A stretch of DNA of 43,323 nucleotides from Verrucomicrobiales bacterium. GTDB lineage: Bacteria; Verrucomicrobiota; Verrucomicrobiia; Limisphaerales; Palsa-1400. Under the pieces are notes generated by a model, which did not search any database, was not told where the DNA came from, and worked only from the letters and a program-made list of their open reading frames with translations. The position numbers and the translations under genes are program-made. Location of the stretch: the NCBI GenBank assembly GCA_003140095.1, contig PLIU01000443.1:1-43323 (forward strand), read 5' to 3'. Shown here piece after piece: positions 15,468 to 24,785 of this stretch (positions within the stretch are counted from its first letter, which is position 1; every line of letters starts with the position of its first letter).

Positions 15468-17564
15468 TCATTCCGCCGCCTGTTTCAGGGCCTTCAGGAC
15501 GATGGACGGCGTTAAAAGCGGGGGCAACACAATCGGCGGTTTGGCGGCATCCTTGGGATAGACCAGGACCAAAGGCACGCCCGACCTTTCATAGTGGCGC
15601 AATACCTGTCCGATGGCCGGGTCTTCACGAGTGTAATCGCCCAGAAAGGCCACGGCGCCGATTTGCCGAAGCTCTTCCCGCGTGGAATTGATCTCCAGGC
15701 TGGTGGCTTTATTTATTTGACAGGTCAGGCAACTCTTGGCCGTGTAATCGACCAGAGCCGGATGGCCCGCTTGTTGCGCCTCTTGCACGGCTTGCGCACT
15801 CCACGGCTGCCAGAGAATCTTCGAGGAGTGGCCGCGCAGAACGCAGGTATAATCCAAAACCAGCAGCACCAGGCACAGCGCCGCCGCCAGGCCCTTGCGG
15901 CGAAGGGCGCGTTGCACAAATTCGCCCCACATCCACGCCGCCAGCGCCAGCACCACCAGAAAAAGCCCCAGCCACAGCACCGAGCTTTCGTCATTGGCCG
16001 AGAGCCACATCAGCCAGAAGGCGGTGGCCAGCATCGGAAAGCCCATGGCGATTTTGAACCTCTCCATCCACGCCCCCGGTTTGGGCAGCCATCCCATCCA
16101 GCGCGGCTGCGCGCACAACAGGACAAAAGGAAAAGCGAACCCGATGCCCGCCGTCAAAAAAAACAGCAGAATGACCATGGCCGATTGCGCCAGCGCAAAC
16201 GCCAGCGCCACGCCCAGGAATGGCGCCGTGCAGGGCGTGGCCAGGACCGTCGCCAGCACGCCATTGAAAAACGCGCCGGAAAACCCCTGGCGCGATGCCA
16301 GATCACTGGCTGCCCCGGTGGCGCGTGAACTCAAGGTAATCTCGAACACCCCAAAGAGATTCAACGCAATTAGCGTCACCAGCACCGTCAGCGCCACTTG
16401 CACCTTGGGGTGGCGAAAGAGGTCGCCCCAGTTGGCCAGGCCTCCGGCCGCTTGAACGCCGATAGCCAGCGCGGCCAGGAGCAAAAACGAAACCAGGACT
16501 CCCAAGCCATAGACCAGCCCCAAATTCCGCACCCGCCCAGCCTTCTCCCCCGATTGTTTGACAAAGCTCAGAATCTTCAGCGCAATGATGGGCAAAACAC
16601 ACGGCATGACGTTCAATATCAGCCCGCCCAAAAAGGCGAAACAAAGCATCGTCACCAGGGCGCCGCCGGAGATCGGGGCCGCGTCGGTTCGTGGCCCCGC
16701 CGGTGGCGGCTGGATGGCCAGCGCGCCCTCCACCGCCTGCGCCTGCGGCGAATTTGCGCCGCCCACCAGGATGCCCGCCAGGTGGTCCGGCCAGCCGTTG
16801 GTTTCGTTCTTGGTGACCATTTTGCGCAACCGGATCGCCCCGCCGCCGCCTGGCAGCGTCTCCGTCGTTCCGTCCACGGAAAATTGGGGGCTGCCGTACG
16901 GATAGAAATCGGCCGGCGTCGCGCTGCTTTTCCACTCGATAATGACCGGGCGCGAATTGCTCGCGGTCTGGCTGCTTTGCCAATACGCCGTGGCCGTGTC
17001 TGCCTGGGCGGGTGGCGGAATCCTTTTGCGCCATTGCTCGATCAACGCCGCATCCGCCGACGGTTTGGTTTCCGCCCCGATGTTCAGCGTCGCTGCGTCC
17101 GTCCCCTCAGCCAGGACGCATCCCCCCTCCATTGAGCATTCCATCCAATGCGCCGCGGCTTTGAGCGTAAGCGGCCCGGCGCGCAAGCCGTCCGGCAGCT
17201 TGATTGGTGTCAATAATACAACTTGACGGGTGTAAATGTAAGTGATCAGCGCGATGTCCCCGGCCTTGTCCACCTCCTTCTCGGGAAGGGGCCAATCGAT
17301 CGGCCCGGCGGAAACGCCGTCCGGAAGGGTCCAGTCGATTTTGACCGGGATGCCCGCGTCGCCGCCGTAGCGCCAATAAACATGCCAGGCGGGAGGCACG
17401 TCCATTACCATGCCCGCCCATACGGTATCGCCCGCCCGCGCCGTCTCGGCCGAAAGAACCAAGTGGATGCGAGTTTTAGGCGCCCCCAAGGCGGGCCAAG
17501 CCAGGCCGACCGCGAACAGCAGGGCGATCCGCCACCAACGCTTTGCCACAGAGGCAGTCAGCAT
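15468..17564 (-). CDS. DsbD-family thiol:disulfide interchange protein
   Basis: About 698 aa from the ATG at 17564, which gives a good signal peptide (WWRIALLFAVGLAWPALG); the track start is a GTG 21 nt earlier. Residues 25-270 resemble the periplasmic N-terminal DsbC/DsbD-alpha domain (DVPPAWHVYWRYGGDAGIPV). The central membrane domain has the paired cysteines NVMPCVLPI and LATPCTAPFLG that pass electrons across the membrane. The C-terminal thioredoxin-like domain has YTAKSCLTCQINK. The family moves reducing power from cytoplasmic thioredoxin to periplasmic proteins, for example in cytochrome c maturation or metal resistance. The specific partner is unknown. It may be cotranscribed with purE. 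Confidence 0.92.
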   Translation of the reverse strand: MLTASVAKRWWRIALLFAVGLAWPALGAPKTRIHLVLSAETARAGDTVWAGMVMDVPPAWHVYWRYGGDAGIPVKIDWTLPDGVSAGPIDWPLPEKEVDKAGDIALITYIYTRQVVLLTPIKLPDGLRAGPLTLKAAAHWMECSMEGGCVLAEGTDAATLNIGAETKPSADAALIEQWRKRIPPPAQADTATAYWQSSQTASNSRPVIIEWKSSATPADFYPYGSPQFSVDGTTETLPGGGGAIRLRKMVTKNETNGWPDHLAGILVGGANSPQAQAVEGALAIQPPPAGPRTDAAPISGGALVTMLCFAFLGGLILNVMPCVLPIIALKILSFVKQSGEKAGRVRNLGLVYGLGVLVSFLLLAALAIGVQAAGGLANWGDLFRHPKVQVALTVLVTLIALNLFGVFEITLSSRATGAASDLASRQGFSGAFFNGVLATVLATPCTAPFLGVALAFALAQSAMVILLFFLTAGIGFAFPFVLLCAQPRWMGWLPKPGAWMERFKIAMGFPMLATAFWLMWLSANDESSVLWLGLFLVVLALAAWMWGEFVQRALRRKGLAAALCLVLLVLDYTCVLRGHSSKILWQPWSAQAVQEAQQAGHPALVDYTAKSCLTCQINKATSLEINSTREELRQIGAVAFLGDYTREDPAIGQVLRHYERSGVPLVLVYPKDAAKPPIVLPPLLTPSIVLKALKQAAE

Positions 17565-17627
17565 AAAAACATTCGTCTGACGCACACCGACAATATGCCC
17601 CCTCCCGCGAAATCCGCAAACCGCCGG

Positions 17628-18005
17628 TTATTTGGCCGCTACGGGCGCCACGCGGCCTTCCTTCTCCTTAACCAGAGTCGCTCCCTTGCCGATGCGCTGG
17701 CGCAGATAAGTCAGCTTGGCCCGGCGCACCGAGCCTCTGCGTTCGATTTCCACCTTGTCAATGCGAGGGGAATGGACGGGGAAAATGCGCTCCACGCCTT
17801 CGCCGTAACTGATGCGCCGGACGGTAAAGGTGGAATTAAGCCCGTGTCCACGCCGGCCAATGACCACGCCGGCAAAAATCTGAATGCGCTCCTTGTCGCC
17901 TTCGATCACCTTGGTGTGGACACGCACAGTGTCGCCGACGCCGAACTCGGTGGCGCCCTTGCGATACTGCTCTGATTCAATTTTGTCTAACAATGCCTGG
18001 TTCAT
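17628..18005 (-). CDS. rplS: 50S ribosomal protein L19
   Basis: 125 aa from the ATG at 18005; the 33 extra N-terminal residues in the track come from read-through of trmD. The start [13 protein letters not shown] is typical of L19, as are [50 protein letters not shown] and RRAKLTYLR. It closes the rpsP-khpA-trmD-rplS operon, 10 nt after trmD. L19 sits at the 30S-50S interface. Confidence 0.97.
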   Translation of the reverse strand: MNQALLDKIESEQYRKGATEFGVGDTVRVHTKVIEGDKERIQIFAGVVIGRRGHGLNSTFTVRRISYGEGVERIFPVHSPRIDKVEIERRGSVRRAKLTYLRQRIGKGATLVKEKEGRVAPVAAK

Positions 18006-18015
18006 AAATTCTCTT

Positions 18016-18696
18016 TCATTGCGTCTTCTTCTTCCACAGATCGGGCCGGCGCGATTGCGTCCGCAGGGCCGCTTGTTGGCGGCGCCATTTCTCGATCTCC
18101 GCATGGTTGCCCGAGAGCAGCACCGGGGGGACTTTCAGTCCCCGGAATTCAGCCGGCCGCGTGTAATGCGGATACTCCAGCAACCCCTGGCTGAACGATT
18201 CGTCCAGCGCGCTTTGGTCGTCCCCCAGCGCTCCCGGCAACAGCCGCGTCAGGGCATCGATGATCACCATCGCCGCCAGCGAGCCGTTGGTCAGCACGAA
18301 ATCGCCGATGGACAGTTCATCATCGGCCAACTCCGTACGTACCCGTTCGTCCACTCCTTCGTAAGCGCCGCCAATGAGCAGCAGCCTCGGCTCGGTGGCC
18401 AACTGCCGGGCCGCCTCTTGGTCGAACAACCGGCCGGCCGGCGTGAGCAAAATCACTTTCGTGCTGGCGTCGGCCAGGGCCTCAACGGCCTCGAAAATCG
18501 GTTCCGGCTTCAAGACCATGCCTGGCCCGCCCCCGAAGGGCCGGTCATCGACCGTTTTGTAATGGTCGTGCGTGTAATCGCGCAGGTTATGCACCCGCAG
18601 ATCCAACAAGCCGCCTTTGCGGGCGCGCTGGATAATACTCACATCAATCGGTCCCGTGAACATCTCCGGGAACAGGGTGAGCACATCAATTCTCAC
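18016..18696 (-). CDS. trmD: tRNA (guanine37-N1)-methyltransferase
   Basis: About 226 aa if started at the GTG ([12 protein letters not shown], the usual TrmD beginning); an in-frame ATG 18 nt earlier is possible. Either start overlaps the upstream khpA gene. TrmD methylates G37 next to the anticodon to prevent frameshifting. Seen motifs are [40 protein letters not shown] and [26 protein letters not shown], covering the trefoil-knot SAM site. The usual LTGGEL is LTNGSL here. The final region [24 protein letters not shown] matches the C-terminal tRNA-binding domain. Confidence 0.95.
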   Translation of the reverse strand: MRIDVLTLFPEMFTGPIDVSIIQRARKGGLLDLRVHNLRDYTHDHYKTVDDRPFGGGPGMVLKPEPIFEAVEALADASTKVILLTPAGRLFDQEAARQLATEPRLLLIGGAYEGVDERVRTELADDELSIGDFVLTNGSLAAMVIIDALTRLLPGALGDDQSALDESFSQGLLEYPHYTRPAEFRGLKVPPVLLSGNHAEIEKWRRQQAALRTQSRRPDLWKKKTQ

Positions 18697-18943
18697 GCGG
18701 TTGGTCCGGCGCATCCTCCACAATTTCCAGCGTGCAGCGGAGCGCCTTCCTGGCGCTGCCAGCCAGCAGCAGGGAACGCAGGGCATTGATGGTCATCCCC
18801 TGCCGTCCTATGATTTTGCCCACGTCCTCCGGGTGCATCCGCAGTTCATAAATCGTCAGCGCGTCCTTGACCACCGGCGTGACCGTCACGGCTTCCGGAT
18901 GGTTGACCAACCCCTTGACCACATACTCCAAGAAGGCTTGCAT
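18686..18943 (-). CDS. khpA: KH-domain RNA-binding protein
   Basis: 85 aa from the ATG at 18943 ([19 protein letters not shown]); the track uses a TTG five codons earlier. This is the KhpA/YlqC family: a single KH domain with the GxxG loop in [19 protein letters not shown]. In other bacteria it binds RNA together with KhpB and affects cell division and small-RNA regulation. It lies 19 nt after rpsP and overlaps trmD, which is the common arrangement in many phyla. Confidence 0.92.
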   Translation of the reverse strand: MQAFLEYVVKGLVNHPEAVTVTPVVKDALTIYELRMHPEDVGKIIGRQGMTINALRSLLLAGSARKALRCTLEIVEDAPDQPREN

Positions 18944-18962
18944 ACGCCGAAACAACAATACC

Positions 18963-19217
18963 TCAGACCGCCACAGGCGCTTTACTCAGTTTCTTGATAA
19001 AGCTGGCCACGGTGTCGCTGGGCTGCGCGCCATGGCTGACCCAATACTTGGCGCGATCCAGGTTCATCTTGCAATTATCGCCCTTTTTCATGGGCTGATA
19101 ACTGCCGATCTCCTCGATGAATCTTCCATCCCGCGGACTGCGGGCATCGGCCACGACAATGCGGTAATATGGGGCATTTTTGGCCCCGACCCGTTTTAAA
19201 CGAATTCTCACTGACAT
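18963..19217 (-). CDS. rpsP: 30S ribosomal protein S16
   Basis: 84 aa, normal length. [24 protein letters not shown] and [16 protein letters not shown] are S16 hallmarks, followed by the [13 protein letters not shown] segment. It is the first gene of the rpsP-khpA-trmD-rplS operon. The region 19218-19466 upstream should contain the promoter but I see no convincing hexamers and no gene there. Confidence 0.97.
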   Translation of the reverse strand: MSVRIRLKRVGAKNAPYYRIVVADARSPRDGRFIEEIGSYQPMKKGDNCKMNLDRAKYWVSHGAQPSDTVASFIKKLSKAPVAV

Positions 19218-19466
19218 AATTAATCTGTTCTGTGGCGGCGGCGCGCCACGACAACATCAACCGCCCGCCGCTTCCGCAGCGTCCAAAAAGGTTGGCCAGC
19301 CTAATCTTGACCCGTCCCGTTGGCAAGCCCTCTTTTTTGGATTCTTCAGACCGGGTGCCGGACGAGCTGTGGAGTTTCTCCCGGAACTCTCCAGGCCAGT
19401 CCGCCGTGCCTGCCGGGACCGGCCCGCATTACCGCTTTGCCGGGCCGCCGTTGGACCGCTTTCCCT

Positions 19467-21032
19467 TCACTGCTCCTGGAGCCGGAAGAAGGCGGCCTGA
19501 TTGCTCGCTGCGCTGGTGAAGACACTTTGGCTCCCGGCGGTGGTAATCCCGCTGGTAATATCGCTCCAACCTCCTGCGGCAAGGTTGGTCGTGGTCTGCA
19601 ACACGTAGCTCGAAGCCGAGGCCGGCCAGGAGATGACAACTTGATTGCCCGACGAGACGATGGCCAGCGACGGCGGCGCAGGCAGAACCAGCGTGTACAT
19701 CGTGCCATCGCCATGGCTGCCCCCGATCGCCGCGGTCCCATAGAGGGTATTTCCCGATAAAATTAACGACGCCACCGGCAAAGCTCCCCCGCTGTTGGTG
19801 AAATGATTTGAAGCATTCGTTTGACCAAGTGAGAAACTGTATAAATTGGTAAAACCCGAGCCATCGATGTTGAGGCTGAAAACCGTGCCAAGATCCGCGC
19901 TGCCACCATCTTGTGCCGTCCCGTACAGTGTGCTGCCCGACAAAATCAAAGCGGTCACCGGAAAGAATCCGTCGGTGTTGGTGTAGTCTCCCTGTGTCTC
20001 GTTGTAGTTGGGAGAACTGAAACTGAACAAAGTCGTAAAAACCAAGTCATTCGTTTGGAGGCTGAACACCGTACCGGTGCCCGCGCTGCCGCCATTTTGC
20101 GCCGTCCCATACAATGTGTTGCCCAGTAAAACCAAACCGGAAACCGGATTGGCTCCGTCGCTGTTCTCATATAATGCCAGGACCGGTTCGTAGGTAGCTT
20201 CACTGAAACTATACAGGTTTGTAAAATCCGAGCCATCGATGTTGACGCCGAACACGGCGCCGCTGGCCCCGGTGCCGCCATACTCCGCCGTGCCAAAGAG
20301 TGTGTTACCCGATAAAATTAATGTGGACGCCGGAATGGCTCCGTCGCTGTTGGTGTATTTATCATAGACATCAATGGTGGATCCCACCGCGAAACTATGC
20401 ACAATGGAGAAATCCGAGCCATCAGTGTTGATGCCGAACACCGTGCCATTGCCTGCGTTGCCGCCACTTTGCGCCGTCCCATACAATGTATTGCCCGCTA
20501 AAACCAATCCGGCAAAAGGATTGGCTCCGTCGCTATTGGCATACAAGGGTGAACCGGAGGTGGCCGTAAAACTATGCAGGTTGGTAAAACCCGAGCCGTC
20601 GGCGTTGACCCTGAACACCGTGCCACTGCCCCCGCTGCCGCCATTCGCTGTCGTTCCATACAGCATGTTGCTCGATAAAATCAAACCGGCAAACGGATCG
20701 GCTCCGTCGCTGTTGGTATAATTGCCCAAATCATTAGCGCCACCCGCCGAGAAATTATGCAAATTCGTAAAACCCGAGCCATTGGTGTTGATGCTGAATA
20801 TCGTGCCATTGCCCGCATTGCCGCCATTGATCGCCGTCCCATACAGTGTGGCGCCCGATAAAAGCAAAGGCGATTCGGGAAAGGCTCCGTCCATGTTGTT
20901 CGAATCAGCGCCGGAGGTGGCCGTGAAGTTATACAGCGTGTCGAAGACCGGGGATTGCGCTCGGACTGGCGAGAGTGCGCCCAAGGCCAACAGCGCCGCG
21001 CCGCATAACAAAATCATTCCGCGCTTCATCAT
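19467..21032 (-). CDS. GloVer-repeat secreted protein
   Basis: 521 aa with a signal peptide (MILLCGAALLALGALSPVRA). The body is about seven tandem repeats of roughly 60 aa with the pattern NSDGANPFAGLVLAGNTLYGT, then GTVFGINTDGSDFS and a final LYSFS/VHSF segment. This is the Gloeobacter-Verrucomicrobia (GloVer) repeat, a beta-propeller-like module largely restricted to these groups, so it is a good taxon marker. Residues 430-521 form a separate C-terminal domain (QVVISWPASASSYVLQTTTNLA) typical of secreted verrucomicrobial proteins. It is probably exported or surface attached. Repeats are also visible at DNA level. Function unknown. Confidence 0.93.
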   Translation of the reverse strand: MMKRGMILLCGAALLALGALSPVRAQSPVFDTLYNFTATSGADSNNMDGAFPESPLLLSGATLYGTAINGGNAGNGTIFSINTNGSGFTNLHNFSAGGANDLGNYTNSDGADPFAGLILSSNMLYGTTANGGSGGSGTVFRVNADGSGFTNLHSFTATSGSPLYANSDGANPFAGLVLAGNTLYGTAQSGGNAGNGTVFGINTDGSDFSIVHSFAVGSTIDVYDKYTNSDGAIPASTLILSGNTLFGTAEYGGTGASGAVFGVNIDGSDFTNLYSFSEATYEPVLALYENSDGANPVSGLVLLGNTLYGTAQNGGSAGTGTVFSLQTNDLVFTTLFSFSSPNYNETQGDYTNTDGFFPVTALILSGSTLYGTAQDGGSADLGTVFSLNIDGSGFTNLYSFSLGQTNASNHFTNSGGALPVASLILSGNTLYGTAAIGGSHGDGTMYTLVLPAPPSLAIVSSGNQVVISWPASASSYVLQTTTNLAAGGWSDITSGITTAGSQSVFTSAASNQAAFFRLQEQ

Positions 21033-21247
21033 CTTTCAGGCTGATTCGGGACCTCATGGCAGGCCTGTTTCGCAAAAAACGCCGCGTGTTCTTTGGACAA
21101 AGCAGCCCTCATACAGCCATTCTTACGCGGGCTTGGCCCATGCGTCAAGGGTTCGATTCAGGCCGGGCGCCGGCCAGTCCCGGAAAAGCATTGAAAATGT
21201 AGGCCCGTCACGGCTACCTCTGCTTGGGGCGGGAACACACGCCTTGG

Positions 21248-22777
21248 ATGGAATTGATCGTTTTTGAAGATGAGCACCTGCTGGTGGTCAATAAGCCGGC
21301 CGGCTGGAATACGCACGCGCCCGCGCCTTTCGCCGGCGAGGGCCTCTACGAGTGGCTCCGGCATCGCCACCCGCGCTGGAGCACTCTCTCCCTTCTCCAC
21401 CGTCTGGATAAGGAAACGTCCGGGTTGATGGTCTTTGGCAAAACCGCCGCCGCCAACCGCTCGCTCACGTTGCAATTCGACCAACGGCGCGTGGAAAAAA
21501 AATATATCCTCTTGACGGATCGCCCACCCGCCTTCCGCGTCTGCCGCGCGCGCTCCGCGCTGGTGCGCACCGGCGCCAAGTACGCCAGCCGGCCGCCCCA
21601 CGCCGGCGCGCCGCTGGCGGAGACTCTCTTTTCGACCGCCGGCGCGGCCATTGAGGCCGTTCCGTTGACAGGCCGGACGCATCAAATCCGTGTCCACGCG
21701 GCCGAGCACGGTTTTCCCATTCTTGGAGACACTCTTTACGGTGGCGCTCCCGCCGCCCGCCTCTGCCTGCACGCCGCGGAATTGCGCTTCGAGCATCCCG
21801 TCACCGGCCAGCCGCTCTCCTTTTCCGTGCCGCCGGATTTTGCGGAAGATTCCCGGCTGGCGTTGCGCTCGGCGATTATCGATCCCTCGCTCACTGACGC
21901 CTTTCGCCTGGTGCATGGGGCGGCGGATGGCTGGCCGGGGTTTTATCTCGACCGCCTGGGTGAAGATCTAATGGCGCAAACTGCCTCCGCGCTGACGGTC
22001 CCGCAGCGCCAACTCATGGAGCGGATCGGGGCGCGCGCCGTTTATCATCAACTTCTGCAACGGCAGGGGCGCACTCCGCCGCGATGGCTCTGGGGCGCGC
22101 CAGCCGCAAATGAAATTCTGGTGCGCGAAAATGGATTACGCTTCCTGCTGCGACTGGAAGAAGGCGGCTCCATCGGGCTTTTCCTGGATCAACGGGAAAA
22201 CCGCCGCCGGGTGTGGCAACGTTACGTCGCGCCGGGATTTGAGCTTCCGCCCGCCCCGGCTGTGCTCAACGCCTTTGCCTACACCTGCGGTTTCTCCGTT
22301 GCCGCGGCGTCCGGCGGCGGCCGTGTCACCAGCCTGGACCTGTCAAAAAATTACTTGGCGTGGGGCCGGCGCAACTTCGAGCTAAACGGGTTAGACCCGT
22401 CCCCGCACGAATTCCTATTCGGCGACGCCTTCGCCTGGTTCCGGCGTCTTGTCAAGAAGAAGCGGCTTTTTGACCTCCTCATCCTCGATCCTCCGACTTT
22501 CTCCCGCTCGCGCGAGAGCGGCGTGTTTCAAGCGGAGAAGAATTATGGCGCTTTGGTGGCCGCCGTGTTGCCTTTGCTCAAACCCGGCGGCACGCTATTG
22601 GCCTCGACCAACGCGGCGGCCTTCGCGCCGGAGGATTTCATCGAAGCCGCCACCGGATCGATTCGGCGGGCGGGCCGGAGCGTGGTGCGCCGCCACTATG
22701 CGCCGCAACCGCCTGATTTCCCCATCGAGCGCGCCGAGCCGGCCTATTTGAAGACCATCTGGCTGCAGGTGGATTGA
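21248..22777 (+). CDS. Fusion of RluA-type pseudouridine synthase and RlmI-type methyltransferase
   Basis: About 509 aa from the ATG at 21248 (MELIVFEDEHLLVVNKPAGW); the track adds eight residues. Residues 1-205 are a RluA-family synthase: HLLVVNKPAG, the catalytic HRLDKETSGLMVFGK, GRTHQIRVHAAEHGFPILGD and LHAAELRFEHPVTG. Residues 215-509 match the RlmI/RlmK class of SAM-dependent rRNA methyltransferases: DGWPGFYLDRLGE, IGLFLDQRENRR, NAFAYTCGFSVAA, VTSLDLSKNYLAWGRRN and LDPPTFSRS (motif IV), but the N-terminal PUA domain is missing. So one chain may both pseudouridylate and methylate RNA. It is transcribed divergently from the GloVer gene. Confidence 0.92.
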   Translation: MELIVFEDEHLLVVNKPAGWNTHAPAPFAGEGLYEWLRHRHPRWSTLSLLHRLDKETSGLMVFGKTAAANRSLTLQFDQRRVEKKYILLTDRPPAFRVCRARSALVRTGAKYASRPPHAGAPLAETLFSTAGAAIEAVPLTGRTHQIRVHAAEHGFPILGDTLYGGAPAARLCLHAAELRFEHPVTGQPLSFSVPPDFAEDSRLALRSAIIDPSLTDAFRLVHGAADGWPGFYLDRLGEDLMAQTASALTVPQRQLMERIGARAVYHQLLQRQGRTPPRWLWGAPAANEILVRENGLRFLLRLEEGGSIGLFLDQRENRRRVWQRYVAPGFELPPAPAVLNAFAYTCGFSVAAASGGGRVTSLDLSKNYLAWGRRNFELNGLDPSPHEFLFGDAFAWFRRLVKKKRLFDLLILDPPTFSRSRESGVFQAEKNYGALVAAVLPLLKPGGTLLASTNAAAFAPEDFIEAATGSIRRAGRSVVRRHYAPQPPDFPIERAEPAYLKTIWLQVD

Positions 22778-23540
22778 CGGGCTGGAGGCCTTCCCGAATC
22801 ATGATCGATTATCTCGAAAGCGCATCCGTCCCCTGTCGCGAACATTAGACTATCTTATTTTAAACCACGGGTCAAACCTCCTTGTATGGTCTGACTGGGT
22901 TTGACCGGGCGCGTTCCGCCGCCCCCTTTTCCTCATCGGATTGTCCAATTTCAGGACACGGCAACCGCCCCGCAGGTTTGATTTGGTTTGACTGGGTTTG
23001 ACTAGCCGGGTCATTCGGGCCTGTTATGCGTGAAAACCACGCAATTCGCAACCCCTCCCCAACTATCTAAAGCCAAGGTGCGTGGATGAACAAACTTCGC
23101 CAACACATAAGCAATCCTAATCCACTTACATGCAGGCCAATCGTCCGGTACCCGCTCCTGCGGTTATCCTTGTCGAGGCCGCATTCGCGACTGCGAACTT
23201 TCAAAGAACAGGCGCGTGAGCGCCACACACACAGAACAATACTATGTTATGAAGGAAACGCAAAATGCGTTTTTGGACGGGCTTGATCCAGGCCGCAAAT
23301 GAGATTCTGAACCGCACTATTTTTGGACCCGACGCCCGGCGCACAAATCGAAATCTTGAAACCTGTGAACCTTGAATGGCATACGACTTCTCCTATCCGG
23401 CGCGCGCCACGAAAATGGCGAGCACAATCCTTTTCGGCGCCAATTTTTTCATGAGTCGATCATTCGTGCAGGAATTGCTTGAAAAACTCGGTTGCTCTCA
23501 ACCACTTTGCGCGGTATCATAATTCCAGAAAGATTCGTTT
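22778..23540. repeat. Gene-free stretch with TTTGAC-type repeats
   Basis: No convincing gene is present. It contains CTGAC/TTTGAC at 22890 and 22900, and TTTGAT/TTTGAC at 22977, 22987 and 22997, again with 10-bp spacing. The 22-nt string CCGCAGGTTTGATTTGGTTTGA (from 22970) is identical to one at 10321. The ORF 23086-23286 has no coding features. The last 250 nt before 23541 should hold the promoter of the toxin-antitoxin pair, but I see no clear hexamers. Confidence 0.6.
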
Positions 23541-23768
23541 ATGTCAGACCAAGAGAAGAACATCGAACTACTGGAGAATCAGTTTCCGGCCATCTCCGGG
23601 TCGGCTTTTGCGGCGGCCCGCGAGCGAGTTCTCGCTTCTGGACAAAGTGTGCTGCAATCCGAGCATGGAAATATTTACGAGGTATTTCCCGATGGCCGCC
23701 GTAATCTGGTGAAAACGATCGAACCTCCCACATTTGTCGTACCCGGTCGCAGAATCACCATCCGGTGA
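23541..23768 (+). CDS. Small protein, probable antitoxin partner of the zeta-like toxin
   Basis: 75 aa: MSDQEKNIELLENQFPAISG, then AFAAARERVLASGQSVLQSE, then IYEVFPDGRRNLVKTIEPP. It has an N-terminal helix pair and a short basic beta-rich end. Its stop overlaps the next gene by 4 nt (GTGA), so the two are translated together. Small proteins directly upstream of zeta-like kinases usually neutralise them, but this one does not resemble the epsilon antitoxin. The antitoxin role is inferred from position. Confidence 0.75.
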   Translation: MSDQEKNIELLENQFPAISGSAFAAARERVLASGQSVLQSEHGNIYEVFPDGRRNLVKTIEPPTFVVPGRRITIR

Positions 23769-24523
23769 GCATGAGCGTGCCACGCCTCCGGATGTTCGCC
23801 GGGCCGAACGGTTCGGGCAAAAGCACATTGAAGTCCTGCCTTCCCAAGGAATTGTTGGGCGTGTATTTGAATCCCGATGAGATCGAGCAGGAAATCCGCC
23901 GGCAGCTTTTTCTGGATTTTGCAGCCTATGGAGTGACGACGACGGTTGACGAGGTGTTGGCGTTCTTCAAAGGATCTTCGTTGTTGATTACCGCCGGGTT
24001 TGGCGAGGCCACCAAACAGCTTGGATTTGCGAATGACCGGCTGGATTTTAGGAAAGTGGACGTGAATTCTTATTTCGCATCCGTGGCGGGGGATTTTCTC
24101 CGGCAAAAGCTGCTGGACCAAAAGCTTTCGTTCACTTTTGAAACGGTGATGTCTCATCCGAGCAAAGTGGATCTGCTGGCCAGTGCGCAGCAAGCGGGCT
24201 ATCGGACTTATTTGTATTTCGTCGCCACAGATGATCCGGACATCAATATTTCGCGGGTGCGCAGCAGGGTGAAATTGGGCGGGCACGCCGTGCCGGAAGA
24301 CCGGATCGTGAAGCGTTACCACCGCTCTCTGGACTTGTTGATGCAAGCCATACAGCACACGAACCGCGCTTATGTGTTCGACAACTCTGGTGACAACAAG
24401 GACAAGAAGCACACTTGGCTCGCGGAAATTACTGATGGCGCGGTACTGGACCTAAAATCAGACCAGGTGCCCGCCTGGTTCAAGCGATCAGTCTTGGACA
24501 AAATCAACTCGCAACCGGCATGA
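23765..24523 (+). CDS. Zeta-toxin-like P-loop kinase
   Basis: 252 aa (GTG start in the 4-nt overlap; an ATG is 6 nt further on). The Walker A motif FAGPNGSGKSTLK is at residue 11, followed by GVYLNPDEIEQEIR (an aspartate segment typical of zeta toxins) and the strand-helix FTFETVMSHPSKVDLLASAQ, then YLYFVATDDPDINISRVRSRVKLGGH and RYHRSLDLLMQAI. These are the hallmarks of the zeta/AAA_33 branch, whose members phosphorylate UDP-N-acetyl sugars and so poison cell-wall synthesis. Whether this one is toxic is not shown. It is downstream of the likely antitoxin. Confidence 0.85.
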   Translation: MSMSVPRLRMFAGPNGSGKSTLKSCLPKELLGVYLNPDEIEQEIRRQLFLDFAAYGVTTTVDEVLAFFKGSSLLITAGFGEATKQLGFANDRLDFRKVDVNSYFASVAGDFLRQKLLDQKLSFTFETVMSHPSKVDLLASAQQAGYRTYLYFVATDDPDINISRVRSRVKLGGHAVPEDRIVKRYHRSLDLLMQAIQHTNRAYVFDNSGDNKDKKHTWLAEITDGAVLDLKSDQVPAWFKRSVLDKINSQPA

Positions 24524-24716
24524 TCGTCGGCAGCCAGAATGAGTAATTACATCGCTTGGCGCCCAGCGAGAGAATAGACCAGCGCCCAAAATTAAGCCAC
24601 GCCAGAAATGAATCCACATGAATCCAAGAGTGATGAGCACCCAAAATTTAATCGTCTCTTTTCATACCAGCGTGTGGACATGTCCAAACCATACCCACTC
24701 TTCGTGTAAAAAACAA

Positions 24717-24746
24717 GCGTGGAACCGTTGGGCGTGGAACCATTGG
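24717..24746. repeat. 15-bp tandem duplication
   Basis: GCGTGGAACCGTTGG is followed directly by GCGTGGAACCATTGG, one base different. It lies in the gene-free gap between the toxin gene and the next minus-strand gene (24524-24785), which holds no other feature that I can support. Confidence 0.7.
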
Positions 24747-24785
24747 ACTCGAGCCCAGAGTCCACCCGGAACCGGCTCCAGTGAT

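Noticed and set aside
23086-23286. 66-aa plus-strand ORF in the repeat-rich gap
   Set aside because: No ribosome site, no recognisable pattern, unusual composition; not supported.
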